Source: Actinomycetes bacterium (GTDB lineage: Bacteria; Actinomycetota; Acidimicrobiia; Acidimicrobiales; Bog-793). From it: 13,846 bases of DNA. How positions within the stretch are numbered: position 1 is the first letter of the stretch; the number at the start of each line of letters is the position of its first letter. The stretch covers positions 1 through 13,846 of the forward strand of contig JAKACF010000042.1 of NCBI GenBank assembly GCA_021821585.1, given 5' to 3'. This document shows, piece after piece, positions 1 to 7,523 of this stretch. Below the pieces are notes generated by a model. The model worked only from the letters and a program-made list of their open reading frames with translations. It ran no database searches and had not been told where the DNA came from. Position numbers and translations under genes: made by a program.

Positions 1-1974
1 ACGGTGACCTACCGGGCGCGCTCGGCCGTCCGGGATGCCGGCAAGGCCTTCGGCCATCCCCCCGGCCAGGTCGACCGGTGGGCGAAGCAGATCGAGCGGT
101 GGGGCTCGCTCGGGGGCGAGCGGGCGCTCGTCGGGGACCGGAGCGGGCACTGGTCGTGGTGGTCGGGGCAGGTCGCGCGGGAGCTCGCCGCCCGCCCGGG
201 CCGTGACGATGTCGCCCTCGAGCCCCACTCCGCCGGCGAGGCCCCGGCGGGGGGTGCGATCCCGCCCACCGTCCTCGCCGCCGCCGTCGAGCTCGAGGGC
301 TTCCCCCGCCACCTCGGGATCCACCCGGGCGGGATGGTGATCTGCGACCGCCCCGTCTCGGAGGTCTGCCCGGTCGAGTGGGCGCGGATGGAGAACCGGA
401 GCGTGCTCCAGTGGGACAAGGACGACTGCGCGGCCGTCGGTCTCGTGAAGTTCGACCTCCTCGGGCTCGGGATGCTCGAGGTCCTCCACCGGGCGATCGA
501 CCTCGTCGCCTCCTACCACGGCGTCGAGCTCGACATGGCGGCGATCCCCCAGGACGAGGCCGTCTACGAGATGCTCTCGCGGGGGGACTCGGTCGGCGTC
601 TTCCAGGTGGAGAGCCGGGCCCAGATGGCGACCTTGCCGCGGCTCCAGCCGAGGACCTTCTACGACCTCGTCGTCGAGGTCGCCCTCATCCGCCCCGGCC
701 CCATCCAGGGCGGGTCGGTCCACCCCTACCTCCGCCGGCGGAACGGCTCGGAGCCGGTGAGCTACCTCCACCCGGTCTTCGAGCGGAGCCTGCACAAGAC
801 CCTCGGCGTCCCGCTGTTCCAGGAGCAGCTGATGGAGATGGCGATCGACGCCGCCGGCTTCAGCGCGGCCGAGGCGGACCAGCTCCGCCAGGCGATGGGG
901 GCCAAGCGCTCGGCCGCCCGGATGGAGCGGCTGCGCGAGCGCCTCTTTGCCGGCATGGCCGAGCGCGAGATCACCGGTGCCCTCGCCGAGCAGATCTGGG
1001 ACCAGCTCCGTGCCTTCGCGAACTTCGGCTTCCCCGAGAGCCACTCGGTCTCGTTCGCCTACCTCGTCTACGTGAGCGCCTGGTTGAAGCTGCACTACCC
1101 GGCGGCCTTCCTCGCCGCCCTGCTCAACTCCCAGCCGATGGGCTTCTGGGCGCCGCACAGCCTCGTGGCCGACGCCCGGCGGCACCAGGTGGTGGTGAGG
1201 GGCCCGGAGGTGAACGGGAGCGAGGCGCTCGCCTCTCTCGAAGCGGTGGGGCCGGGTGCCGCCGAGCCGGCCGTCCGCCTCGGCATCGCCTCGGTGAAGG
1301 GGATCGGCGACGAGCTGGCGGGGAGGATCGCGGCGGGCCGGCCGTACGAGGACCTGGAGGACCTCGCCCGGCGGACGGGAGCCGGCCGGGCGGCCCTCGA
1401 GGCGCTCTCCACGGCCGGGGCCATCTCCGGCCTCACGCGCCGGGAGGCGCTCTGGGTCTCCGGGGCGGCGGCCGAGTCCCGCCCGGACCGCCTCCCGGGG
1501 ACGGTCGTCGGGACGGTGCCGCCCCGCCTCGCCGAGATGACCGAGTACGAGGAGCTCGCCGCCGATCTGTCGACCCTCGGCCTGTCGCCCTCCCGCTCGC
1601 CGATGTCACTTGCCCGCCCGGCACTCGCCGCCCGCGGCGTGAGGGCCATCGCCGAGCTCGCCGGGGTGGAGGACGGGGACAAGGTGACCGTCGCCGGCGT
1701 CGTCACCCACCGCCAGCGCCCGGCGACCGCAGGAGGGGTCACCTTCTTGAACCTCGAGGACGAGACCGGCCTCGTGAACGTCATCTGCTCGACCGGGCTC
1801 TGGGTCCGCTACCGCAGCGTGGCGCGATCCGCCGTCGTCATGCTGGTGCGGGGACGGCTCGAGCGGGCGGACGGGGGCAACCGGGAGGCGCTCTCCTCGG
1901 CCAACCTCGTCGCCGAGCACCTGGAGGAGGTCGACGTCCCTTCCCTGTCGCTCTCCTCCCGGGATTTCCGCTGA
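1..1974 (+). CDS. dnaE2: Error-prone DNA polymerase DnaE2 (ImuC), C-terminal part, 5' end outside the window
   Basis: This is a C-family DNA polymerase alpha subunit of the translesion/mutagenesis type, which in actinobacteria works with ImuA'/ImuB in damage-induced mutagenesis. The frame is open to the left edge, so the GTG at 4 is probably internal; about 656 residues are present of the 1,050-1,100 usual for DnaE2. Numbering from the GTG at 4, the text from LGIHPGGMVICDRP (about 104) through WDKDDCAAVGLVKFDLLGLG (137-156) is the palm; D151 in KFDLLGL corresponds to the third catalytic Asp of C-family polymerases. AFANFGFPESHS, a helix-hairpin-helix-like stretch (about 423-470) and a C-terminal OB fold (about 559-640, VTHRQRPATA, FLNLEDETG) follow, and the protein ends SRDFR as in mycobacterial DnaE2. 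Residues about 37-88 form a linker roughly 40 residues longer than I recall in mycobacterial DnaE2. It converges on the next gene with 3 bp between stops. No partner imu genes or LexA box are visible. Confidence 0.95.
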   Translation, partial: TVTYRARSAVRDAGKAFGHPPGQVDRWAKQIERWGSLGGERALVGDRSGHWSWWSGQVARELAARPGRDDVALEPHSAGEAPAGGAIPPTVLAAAVELEGFPRHLGIHPGGMVICDRPVSEVCPVEWARMENRSVLQWDKDDCAAVGLVKFDLLGLGMLEVLHRAIDLVASYHGVELDMAAIPQDEAVYEMLSRGDSVGVFQVESRAQMATLPRLQPRTFYDLVVEVALIRPGPIQGGSVHPYLRRRNGSEPVSYLHPVFERSLHKTLGVPLFQEQLMEMAIDAAGFSAAEADQLRQAMGAKRSAARMERLRERLFAGMAEREITGALAEQIWDQLRAFANFGFPESHSVSFAYLVYVSAWLKLHYPAAFLAALLNSQPMGFWAPHSLVADARRHQVVVRGPEVNGSEALASLEAVGPGAAEPAVRLGIASVKGIGDELAGRIAAGRPYEDLEDLARRTGAGRAALEALSTAGAISGLTRREALWVSGAAAESRPDRLPGTVVGTVPPRLAEMTEYEELAADLSTLGLSPSRSPMSLARPALAARGVRAIAELAGVEDGDKVTVAGVVTHRQRPATAGGVTFLNLEDETGLVNVICSTGLWVRYRSVARSAVVMLVRGRLERADGGNREALSSANLVAEHLEEVDVPSLSLSSRDFR

Positions 1975-1977
1975 GCG

Positions 1978-2664
1978 CTACAGCTGCTCGCGCACCCCGG
2001 CCTCGTGCTCCACGGAGGCCACCTGGGCGAGGGCGTCGCCCCGGACCGCCCTCCTCCCGCCGGCGAAGCGCCCGAGCGGGAGCACGGTGCGGTGCTGGAC
2101 GCTCTCGACGTCGACCGCGACGGCGGCGTACAGGGCGAGGGCGGCGAGGGCGACCCCCTCCCACCCGGTGGCATGGCGCACGGCGAGGTTGCCGGTGCGC
2201 TCGTAGATGCCCGTGAGGGCGAAGCGGACGACGGTCCCCGACATGACGAGGGCCGGGACCAGCTTGGAGTGGAGCGAGACCACGACGGCCGAGACGAGGG
2301 CGGCCGAGGCGACGAACAGGAACAGGGCGACGGCCTGGCTGCGGGACCCCGGGGCGGAGGTGAGCAGCAGCAGGCCGAGGGTGAGCCAGGCACCCGACTG
2401 GACCCCGATGCCGGAGGCGACGACGGCGTCGCGCCCGAGGAAGCCGAAGATGGTCGCGATGGCCTGGAGGGGGAAGGCGAAGGCGACGAGCACGATGGCG
2501 ACCTGGTGCTGCTCGCTCGAGGGGACCCAGCCGAGGTCGAGGCCGGCGACCGAGATCGTGGCGACGGTGAGGCCGAGGAAGCCGAGGGGAAGGGGGTTGC
2601 CGATCGGGCGGAGGAAGACCGAGGACCCCCGGGGCGTGAAGCCACCGTCGCCGTCTGTCGCCAT
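1978..2664 (-). CDS. AceTr/SatP (GPR1/FUN34/YaaH) family membrane protein
   Basis: A 228-residue integral membrane protein, likely of the acetate/succinate transporter family (TC 2.A.96), which moves small monocarboxylates or related solutes across the inner membrane. Evidence is the N-terminal signature GNPLPLGFLGL (22-32), the family hallmark NPxPLGL before TM1; about six hydrophobic segments; and RTVLPLG (192-198) at the C-terminus, where E. coli SatP has RTVLPIG. Sequence between these anchors is divergent, so the substrate cannot be named. I chose the ATG at 2664 because the family signature begins about 20 residues later. An in-frame GTG at 2736 would add 24 non-hydrophobic residues and would run through the palindrome at 2731-2744. 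No good Shine-Dalgarno is seen for either start. The gene is divergent from the GNAT gene and converges on dnaE2. A second member of the family lies at 12929-13699. Confidence 0.75.
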   Translation of the reverse strand: MATDGDGGFTPRGSSVFLRPIGNPLPLGFLGLTVATISVAGLDLGWVPSSEQHQVAIVLVAFAFPLQAIATIFGFLGRDAVVASGIGVQSGAWLTLGLLLLTSAPGSRSQAVALFLFVASAALVSAVVVSLHSKLVPALVMSGTVVRFALTGIYERTGNLAVRHATGWEGVALAALALYAAVAVDVESVQHRTVLPLGRFAGGRRAVRGDALAQVASVEHEAGVREQL

Positions 2665-2730
2665 GGCTCTCGTCTGCCCCCGCGCCGCGCTGTCGAAACG
2701 TACGCGTCCACCGTGGGTGGGTACGCATCT

Positions 2731-2744
2731 GTGCACGCGTGCAC
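2731..2744. promoter_or_regulatory. 14-bp perfect palindrome, candidate operator in a divergent promoter region
   Basis: GTGCACGCGTGCAC is a perfect palindrome in the roughly 92-bp gap between the divergent AceTr-like and GNAT genes. It ends directly before the putative -10 hexamer of the GNAT gene, so a bound dimer would cover the -35/-10 spacer. Its core GCACGCGTGC recurs in the palindrome at 10996-11009, also in a divergent promoter region. A further ACGCGT lies at 2702-2707, about three helical turns upstream. The palindrome and repeats are seen directly; regulator binding is inference. Confidence 0.5.
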
Positions 2745-2750
2745 TAACTT
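2745..2750 (+). promoter_or_regulatory. Putative -10 hexamer of a leaderless promoter for the GNAT-MMPL pair
   Basis: TAACTT fits the actinobacterial TANNNT -10 pattern. Its last base lies exactly 7 nt upstream of the GTG start at 2757, the spacing expected when transcription starts at the first base of the start codon. There is no Shine-Dalgarno upstream of that GTG, which supports a leaderless mRNA. No convincing -35 element is seen, as is common for such promoters. Confidence 0.5.
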
Positions 2751-2756
2751 CGCGCT

Positions 2757-3269
2757 GTGAGCCTGGTGATCCTCGAGGCCGCCGACGCGCGCTCGTTCTC
2801 GCAGTTCGGGAGCCTCGTGCGCGAGTACATGGCGTCGCTTTCCTTCTCGCTCGACTTCCAGGACACCGACCGGGAGCTGGCCTCGCTCGAGCACGAGTAC
2901 GGCCCGCCCTCGGGGGTGGCCCTGCTCGCCGTCGAGGGCGACCGGGCCCTCGGCTGCGTCGGAGTCCGGCGCCTCGAGGGCGAGGTGGCCGAGCTGAAGC
3001 GGATGTACGTCAGTCCCGAGGCGAGGGGCCGGGGCATCGGCAGGGGGCTGTGCGAGGCCGCCCTCGCAGCCGCCCGGCGGCTCGGCTACGCCTCGATCCG
3101 CCTCGACACCGTCGCCGAGATGACGGCCGCCGCCCGTGTCTACGAGGCAGCCGGCTTCCATGCGATCCCTGCCTACAGGGAGAACCCGCTCCCGACGGCC
3201 CGTTTCTACGAACGCTCGCTGTCGGAGGGAGTGGCCGCCCCCGCCGGTCTGAGCGAGGGGCCGGCCTGA
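2757..3269 (+). CDS. GNAT family N-acetyltransferase
   Basis: A 170-residue single-domain cytoplasmic protein expected to transfer an acetyl group from acetyl-CoA to an amine; the acceptor is unknown. The central strand and acetyl-CoA loop are clear: ELKRMYVSPEARGRGIGRGL (79-98), with the R-G-x-G-x-G/R pyrophosphate-binding loop at 90-96, followed by the helix EAALAAARRLGY and IRLDT (114-118). The late GNAT motif is ARVYEAAGF (126-134). The closing AYRENPLPTARFYERSL resembles a common subgroup of small GNATs of unknown substrate. The GTG start at 2757 lacks a Shine-Dalgarno but lies 7 nt after a TANNNT hexamer, fitting a leaderless transcript. The stop overlaps the start of the MMPL gene (TGATG), so the two are almost certainly co-transcribed and translationally coupled. 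Confidence 0.88.
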   Translation: MSLVILEAADARSFSQFGSLVREYMASLSFSLDFQDTDRELASLEHEYGPPSGVALLAVEGDRALGCVGVRRLEGEVAELKRMYVSPEARGRGIGRGLCEAALAAARRLGYASIRLDTVAEMTAAARVYEAAGFHAIPAYRENPLPTARFYERSLSEGVAAPAGLSEGPA

Positions 3270-5668
3270 TGCACGGCTTCTACCGCGGCCTCGGTCGGGT
3301 CACCGTCAAGTACCGCTGGGTGATCGTGGTCGTCTGGCTGATCGGGACCGTCGCCCTCGTCCGCGGCCTTCCCTCCCTCGCCAGCCAGGTCAACAACCAG
3401 AACACCGCCTTCCTGCCGACGAACGCCCCCGACGTCCGGGCGGCCGACCTCGCCCAGCCGCTCCTCGGCAAGGAGAGGGCCGAGCCGGTGCTCATCGTCG
3501 GCGTGGCGGAGCGGGGGACCCTCACGCCGGCGGACCTCGGGGCGGTCCAGCGCGAGACGTCCCTCGTGAGGAGGCTGAAGGGCGTCCAGCGGGTCGAGTT
3601 CTTCGGAGAGGCGCCGACCCACAGGGCCGTGCTGCTGAGCGCCATGTCGACCTCGGCCGGCCTCGACCCCCAGGCAGCGAGGACGCTCGTCTTCTCGGTC
3701 ATCAGGTCCTTCCGCACCGCCGCCCCGCCGGCGGGCCTCAGGTTCTACGTCACCGGGCAGGTGGCCGACGCCGTCTACCAGAACGCCCAGTCGCGCACGA
3801 CCGGCAAGCAGACCCAGGGCCTCTCGATCCTGTTCATCGTCGTCCTGCTGCTCGTGATCTTCCGCTCCCTCCTCGCGCCCCTGGTCACCCTGCTGCCGCC
3901 GGCGCTCGTCCTCACGGTGTCGGGCTCGGTCATCGGCGAGATCGCCTCGCACGGGGTCCTCAAGGTCTCCGAGGTGACCCAGCTGCTGTTGATCGTCCTC
4001 ATCCTCGGCGCCGGGACCGACTACGGCCTCTTCCTCGTCTACCGGGTGCGGGAGGGGTTGCGGAACGGGCTCGATCCGAAAGCGGCCGTCTCCCTCGCCG
4101 TCGAGCGGGTCGGCGAGTCCATCACCGCCTCGGCCGGGACGGTGGTCATCGCCCTTTTGACCCTCACCCTCGCGAGCTTCGGCATCTACCACGACCTCGG
4201 CATCCCGCTCGCCATCGGCATCGCGACGATGCTGCTCGCCGGCCTCACGCTGCTCCCCGCACTGCTCGCCATCCTCGGCCGGGCGGTGTTCTGGCCGGCG
4301 CGGCCGAAGGCGGGCGAGCACCAGGTGGGGCTGTGGGGGAGGGTCGCCGGCCGGATCGTCTCCCGGCCTCTCCCGACGCTGCTCACCGGGCTCGTCGTGT
4401 TCGGCGCCCTGGCGGCAGGGGTCTTCTGGTACAACCCGTCGGGTTTCGGAGGGGCGCAGTCGGCGCCCGCCGGCACGCCCGCGGCCAGGGGGGACGCCGT
4501 CGTGAAGGCCAACTTCCGCCGGGCGAGCTCGAACCCGACGAACCTCGTGGTCGAGCTCCGGAGGTCCGCCTACACCGATCCCGGCCAGCTCGTGCAGATC
4601 GAGGCGTCGCTCCGGCGAAGCGGCCTGTTCACGACGATCGACACGGCTCTTGCCCCGACAGGGTCCCCGATCACGCCCGCCGAGCTGACGGCGCTGCACC
4701 GGTCACTCGGTGCCCCGAAGTCCCTTTCCCCGCTCCCGCCGGCGGGCTCGAACATCCCTCTCCCGCTCTACGAGCTCTACCGTGCCGACGCCCAGTACGT
4801 GAGCCCGAACGGGCGGATCGTGCAGTTCGCCGCCGGCCTGACGGCGGGTGACCCGGGCGGTACGAGGGCGCTCGACGCCGTCCCGGCCATCCGGACGGCG
4901 CTGGCGGGCGCCGCCCGGTCGGTGCACGCCACGAACTGGGGCGTCGCCGGGGAGGCGGCCGCCCTCGCCGACATCTCCTCGACCTCGGACGCCGACCTCA
5001 TCCACATCGTCCCGATCGCCGCCATCGCGATCGCGATCCTGCTGGCGCTCGTGCTGCGCAGCCTCGTGGCGCCGCTCTATCTCATCTTCAGCGTGGTGCT
5101 CAGCTACCTCGCCGCCCTCGGCCTGTCCACGATCGTCTTCGTCAAGCTCGGTGGGTCGGGAGGGCTCACCTTCCTCTTGCCCTTCCTCATGTTCGTCTTC
5201 CTGCTCGCCCTCGGGGAGGACTACAACATCCTCGTCATGACGCGCATCCGGGAGGAGGCGCACGACCACAGCCTCGGCCGGGCGGTCGTCCGGGCGATCG
5301 GGGCGTCCGGCCCGACGATCACCTCCGCCGGCCTCGTGCTGGCGGGCAGCTTCGGCGTCCTTGCCCTCGCCGGCTCGACCGGGCCGGGCGGCGGCCAGGT
5401 CCGCAACATCGGGGTCGGTCTCGCTTTCGGCATCCTCATGGACACCTTCCTCGTGCGGACCCTCCTCGTTCCCTCCACCGTGGTGCTGCTCGGCCGCTGG
5501 AACTGGTGGCCTCGGCACATCGAGGCCGGCATGGGCTACCCGGGGACCGATCAGCACCGCCACTGGAGGCTGCGGCGCCACACCGGCACCGGGGGCGCGC
5601 TCGGCGCGAACGGCTCGGTCCAGGCGGTTCCGGTCCCCGAGCCGGAGGGACCGGCCGGGCGGGAGTAG
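3269..5668 (+). CDS. MMPL family RND-type transporter
   Basis: A 799-residue inner-membrane exporter of the MMPL (RND superfamily) type, which uses the proton gradient to move lipids or other hydrophobic molecules outward. It shows the duplicated architecture: TM1 (about 16-33), a first periplasmic domain (about 40-180), a TM2-6 block (about 184-340), TM7 (about 369-386), a second periplasmic domain (about 390-575) and a TM8-12 block (about 578-745). Both halves carry the Asp-Tyr pair of MMPL proton relay segments: GAGTDYGLFLVYR (D251-Y252) and ALGEDYNILVMTR (D651-Y652). The tail after 745 is hydrophilic, rich in His, Arg and Gly. I start it at the ATG at 3269, which overlaps the GNAT stop; the open frame extends further left only as an overlap with upstream genes. 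The cargo is unknown. Hopanoid export (HpnN) is done by a related RND protein, and an hpnR-like gene lies nearby, but on the opposite strand in a separate unit. Confidence 0.93.
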   Translation: MHGFYRGLGRVTVKYRWVIVVVWLIGTVALVRGLPSLASQVNNQNTAFLPTNAPDVRAADLAQPLLGKERAEPVLIVGVAERGTLTPADLGAVQRETSLVRRLKGVQRVEFFGEAPTHRAVLLSAMSTSAGLDPQAARTLVFSVIRSFRTAAPPAGLRFYVTGQVADAVYQNAQSRTTGKQTQGLSILFIVVLLLVIFRSLLAPLVTLLPPALVLTVSGSVIGEIASHGVLKVSEVTQLLLIVLILGAGTDYGLFLVYRVREGLRNGLDPKAAVSLAVERVGESITASAGTVVIALLTLTLASFGIYHDLGIPLAIGIATMLLAGLTLLPALLAILGRAVFWPARPKAGEHQVGLWGRVAGRIVSRPLPTLLTGLVVFGALAAGVFWYNPSGFGGAQSAPAGTPAARGDAVVKANFRRASSNPTNLVVELRRSAYTDPGQLVQIEASLRRSGLFTTIDTALAPTGSPITPAELTALHRSLGAPKSLSPLPPAGSNIPLPLYELYRADAQYVSPNGRIVQFAAGLTAGDPGGTRALDAVPAIRTALAGAARSVHATNWGVAGEAAALADISSTSDADLIHIVPIAAIAIAILLALVLRSLVAPLYLIFSVVLSYLAALGLSTIVFVKLGGSGGLTFLLPFLMFVFLLALGEDYNILVMTRIREEAHDHSLGRAVVRAIGASGPTITSAGLVLAGSFGVLALAGSTGPGGGQVRNIGVGLAFGILMDTFLVRTLLVPSTVVLLGRWNWWPRHIEAGMGYPGTDQHRHWRLRRHTGTGGALGANGSVQAVPVPEPEGPAGRE

Positions 5669-5696
5669 GGACGCACGGGGCGCCCGAGCCGCCGGG

Positions 5697-7490
5697 TCAG
5701 GGTTGCCCGGGCCCCCCGCTGTGCTGCTCGAGCAGGACGGCCGAGTTGACGAGGGCGAGATGGGAGAGGGCCTGGGGGAAGTTCCCGAGGAACCCGCCCG
5801 TCGGGGGGTCCTGCTGCTCGGACAGGAGGCCGACGTCGTTGCAGGTGGCGACGAGCTCGTCCATGAGCTCGACGGCCTCCTTCTCCCGCCCGGTGTGGGC
5901 GAGGGCGTCGACGAGCCAGAACGAGCACGCCACGAAGACGCCCTCCTCCTCGCGCATCCCCGAGTAGCGGTACAGGTGCGATCCCTGGCCGAGCTCGCGC
6001 CGGCAGGCCTCGATGGTCGCCGCCAGCCGGGCGCCCCGCTCGTAGCCGAGCCTCCCGGCGAGCAGCACCGAGGCATCGAGCTCGTTCGTGCCGGCGTAGA
6101 AGGTGTAGCTCTGCTGCGCGTCCGACCAGCACCGCTCCTCGACGAAGCGCCGGATCTCCTCGCGCTCGGCTCGCCAGCGGTCGGCGTGGCCGGAGGCGAC
6201 CTGGCCGGCCTCGACGAGGTCGAGGGCGTGCCCGAGCGCCGCCCAGCACTGCATCTTCGAGATCGTGTAGTGGTGGTACTGGCCGAGCTCCCAGATCCCG
6301 GCGTCCTCGCGTCGCCACAGGTCGCAGCAGCGGTCGGCCAGCTCGAACACGAGGCGGCTCGTCTGCTCGTCGAGCAGGTGGCCGTCCGCGCAGTAGCGCG
6401 CCACGACGGCGAACAGGTCGCCGAAGGCCCCGAGCTGGCGCTGGCTGGCGGCCGAGTTGCCGGAGTGGACCGGACGGCTGTCGCGGTAGCCCTTCACCCC
6501 GAGCTGCTCGGTCTCGTCCGCCACGGTGCCGTCGAGCCGGTAGAAGACGTGCAGGTCCGGGGCGGTCCGGCGGATGGCCGAGAGGAGGAACGAGACGCTC
6601 GCCTGCACCTCCTCGTGCAACCCGAGGGAGATGAGCGCCTCGAGGGCGAGGCCGGCGTCGCGGATCCAGCAGTAGCGGTAGTCCCAGTTCTTCGAGCCGC
6701 CGAGCTGCTCGGGGAGCGAGGTGGTGGCCGCCGCCGCCAGTGCCCCGCTCGACTCCTGGAACAACAGCTCGAGGGCGAGGGCGCTGCGGCGCACCGCCTC
6801 CTCGTAGCGCCCCGAGTACGAGATGCGTGAGGACAGCCTCTGCCAGGTGGCGACGGTCTGCTCCAGGCGCTCGGCGACCCGCTCGGGTGGCGGGACGAAG
6901 ACCGGCTCGGCGTCGGTGGCGACGACGGTGATCAGGCACGGGTCCTTTCCCGGGCGCCACCGGCCCCGGGCGCGGTGGGGCTCGACCTCGATCTCGCCGA
7001 CGCCCGTCCCGGTGAGGACGAGGTGCTGGTCGCCGACGTCGACGAGGACGGCGTCGCCCTGCCGGCGGACGTACGGGCTGACGGTGGAGAACCGGTCACC
7101 GGGGCGGAGCTCGAAGGCGAGCTCGACCTCACCCTCCTCGAGGACGACCTTGCGGACGAGCTCGGTCCACGGCAGCGTCCCGTTCACCCCGAGGTTGAAG
7201 GCATCGACGACCCTCACCCGGCCCGAGGAGGTCGTGAAGGTCGTCTCGAGCACGTTCGTCCCCTCGACGTAGCGCCGTTCGGTGCGGGAGTCGCCCGTCG
7301 GGGCGAGGGCGAAGTAGCCGCCCCCCTCGGGGTCGACGATCCCGGCCAGCACCGGGGGGGAGTCGAGGGTGGGTGCCGCCCACCAGTCGATCCGGCCGTT
7401 GCGGCCGACAAGGGCGACGCCGCGAGCGTCGCCGATGACGGCGTAGTCCTCGATCGGGAGCTGCGAGAGCTCCGTGCCCTCCCCGCTCAC
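5697..7490 (-). CDS. Glycoside hydrolase family 15 protein (glucoamylase/trehalase-like)
   Basis: A 597-residue GH15 protein; family members hydrolyse alpha-glucosidic bonds by inversion, and several actinobacterial ones are trehalases. The N-terminal beta domain opens with the family signature IEDYAVIGDARGVALVGRNG (13-32) and RIDWW. The (alpha/alpha)6 catalytic domain has KNWDYRYCWIRDAG (267-280), GIWELGQYHHYTISKMQCW (398-416; E401 likely general acid), NELDAS (469-474), FVACSFWLVDAL and LLSEQQDP with GNFPQALSHLAL (555-580; E558 likely general base). Length and all core motifs are intact and no signal peptide is seen, so an intracellular enzyme is expected. The GTG start is set by GAGGAGG at 7505-7499, 8 nt upstream. 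It begins 33 bp after the SDR stop on the same strand and is probably the last gene of the hpnR cluster. It converges on the MMPL gene with 28 bp between stops. Substrate (trehalose, maltooligosaccharide or other glucoside) cannot be read from the sequence. Confidence 0.92.
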   Translation of the reverse strand: MSGEGTELSQLPIEDYAVIGDARGVALVGRNGRIDWWAAPTLDSPPVLAGIVDPEGGGYFALAPTGDSRTERRYVEGTNVLETTFTTSSGRVRVVDAFNLGVNGTLPWTELVRKVVLEEGEVELAFELRPGDRFSTVSPYVRRQGDAVLVDVGDQHLVLTGTGVGEIEVEPHRARGRWRPGKDPCLITVVATDAEPVFVPPPERVAERLEQTVATWQRLSSRISYSGRYEEAVRRSALALELLFQESSGALAAAATTSLPEQLGGSKNWDYRYCWIRDAGLALEALISLGLHEEVQASVSFLLSAIRRTAPDLHVFYRLDGTVADETEQLGVKGYRDSRPVHSGNSAASQRQLGAFGDLFAVVARYCADGHLLDEQTSRLVFELADRCCDLWRREDAGIWELGQYHHYTISKMQCWAALGHALDLVEAGQVASGHADRWRAEREEIRRFVEERCWSDAQQSYTFYAGTNELDASVLLAGRLGYERGARLAATIEACRRELGQGSHLYRYSGMREEEGVFVACSFWLVDALAHTGREKEAVELMDELVATCNDVGLLSEQQDPPTGGFLGNFPQALSHLALVNSAVLLEQHSGGPGQP

Positions 7491-7498
7491 CGGCCGAG

Positions 7499-7505
7499 CC
7501 TCCTC
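7499..7505 (-). promoter_or_regulatory. Shine-Dalgarno of the GH15 gene
   Basis: On the minus strand GAGGAGG ends 8 nt before the GTG at 7490. It lies in the 33-bp gap after the SDR stop and fixes the GH15 start. No terminator-like hairpin is seen in the gap. Confidence 0.8.
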
Positions 7506-7523
7506 GGTTCTCCTGCCCGCATC

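Noticed and set aside
2207..3268. Open frame extending the MMPL protein about 350 residues upstream
   Set aside because: It runs through the divergent AceTr-like gene, the promoter gap and the GNAT gene. The protein resembles nothing before MHGFYRGLG at 3269, where TM1 of the MMPL family begins.
5021..5040. ATCGCGATCGCGAT palindrome
   Set aside because: It is the simple result of alternating Ile-Ala codons in a membrane helix of the MMPL protein.
5669..5696. Possible bidirectional terminator between MMPL and GH15
   Set aside because: The 28 bp between the convergent stops holds only weak GC-rich complementarity and no T-run.
4703..6076. Minus-strand open frame across the MMPL-GH15 junction
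   Set aside because: It is a low-complexity, highly charged shadow of two genes with well-defined families.
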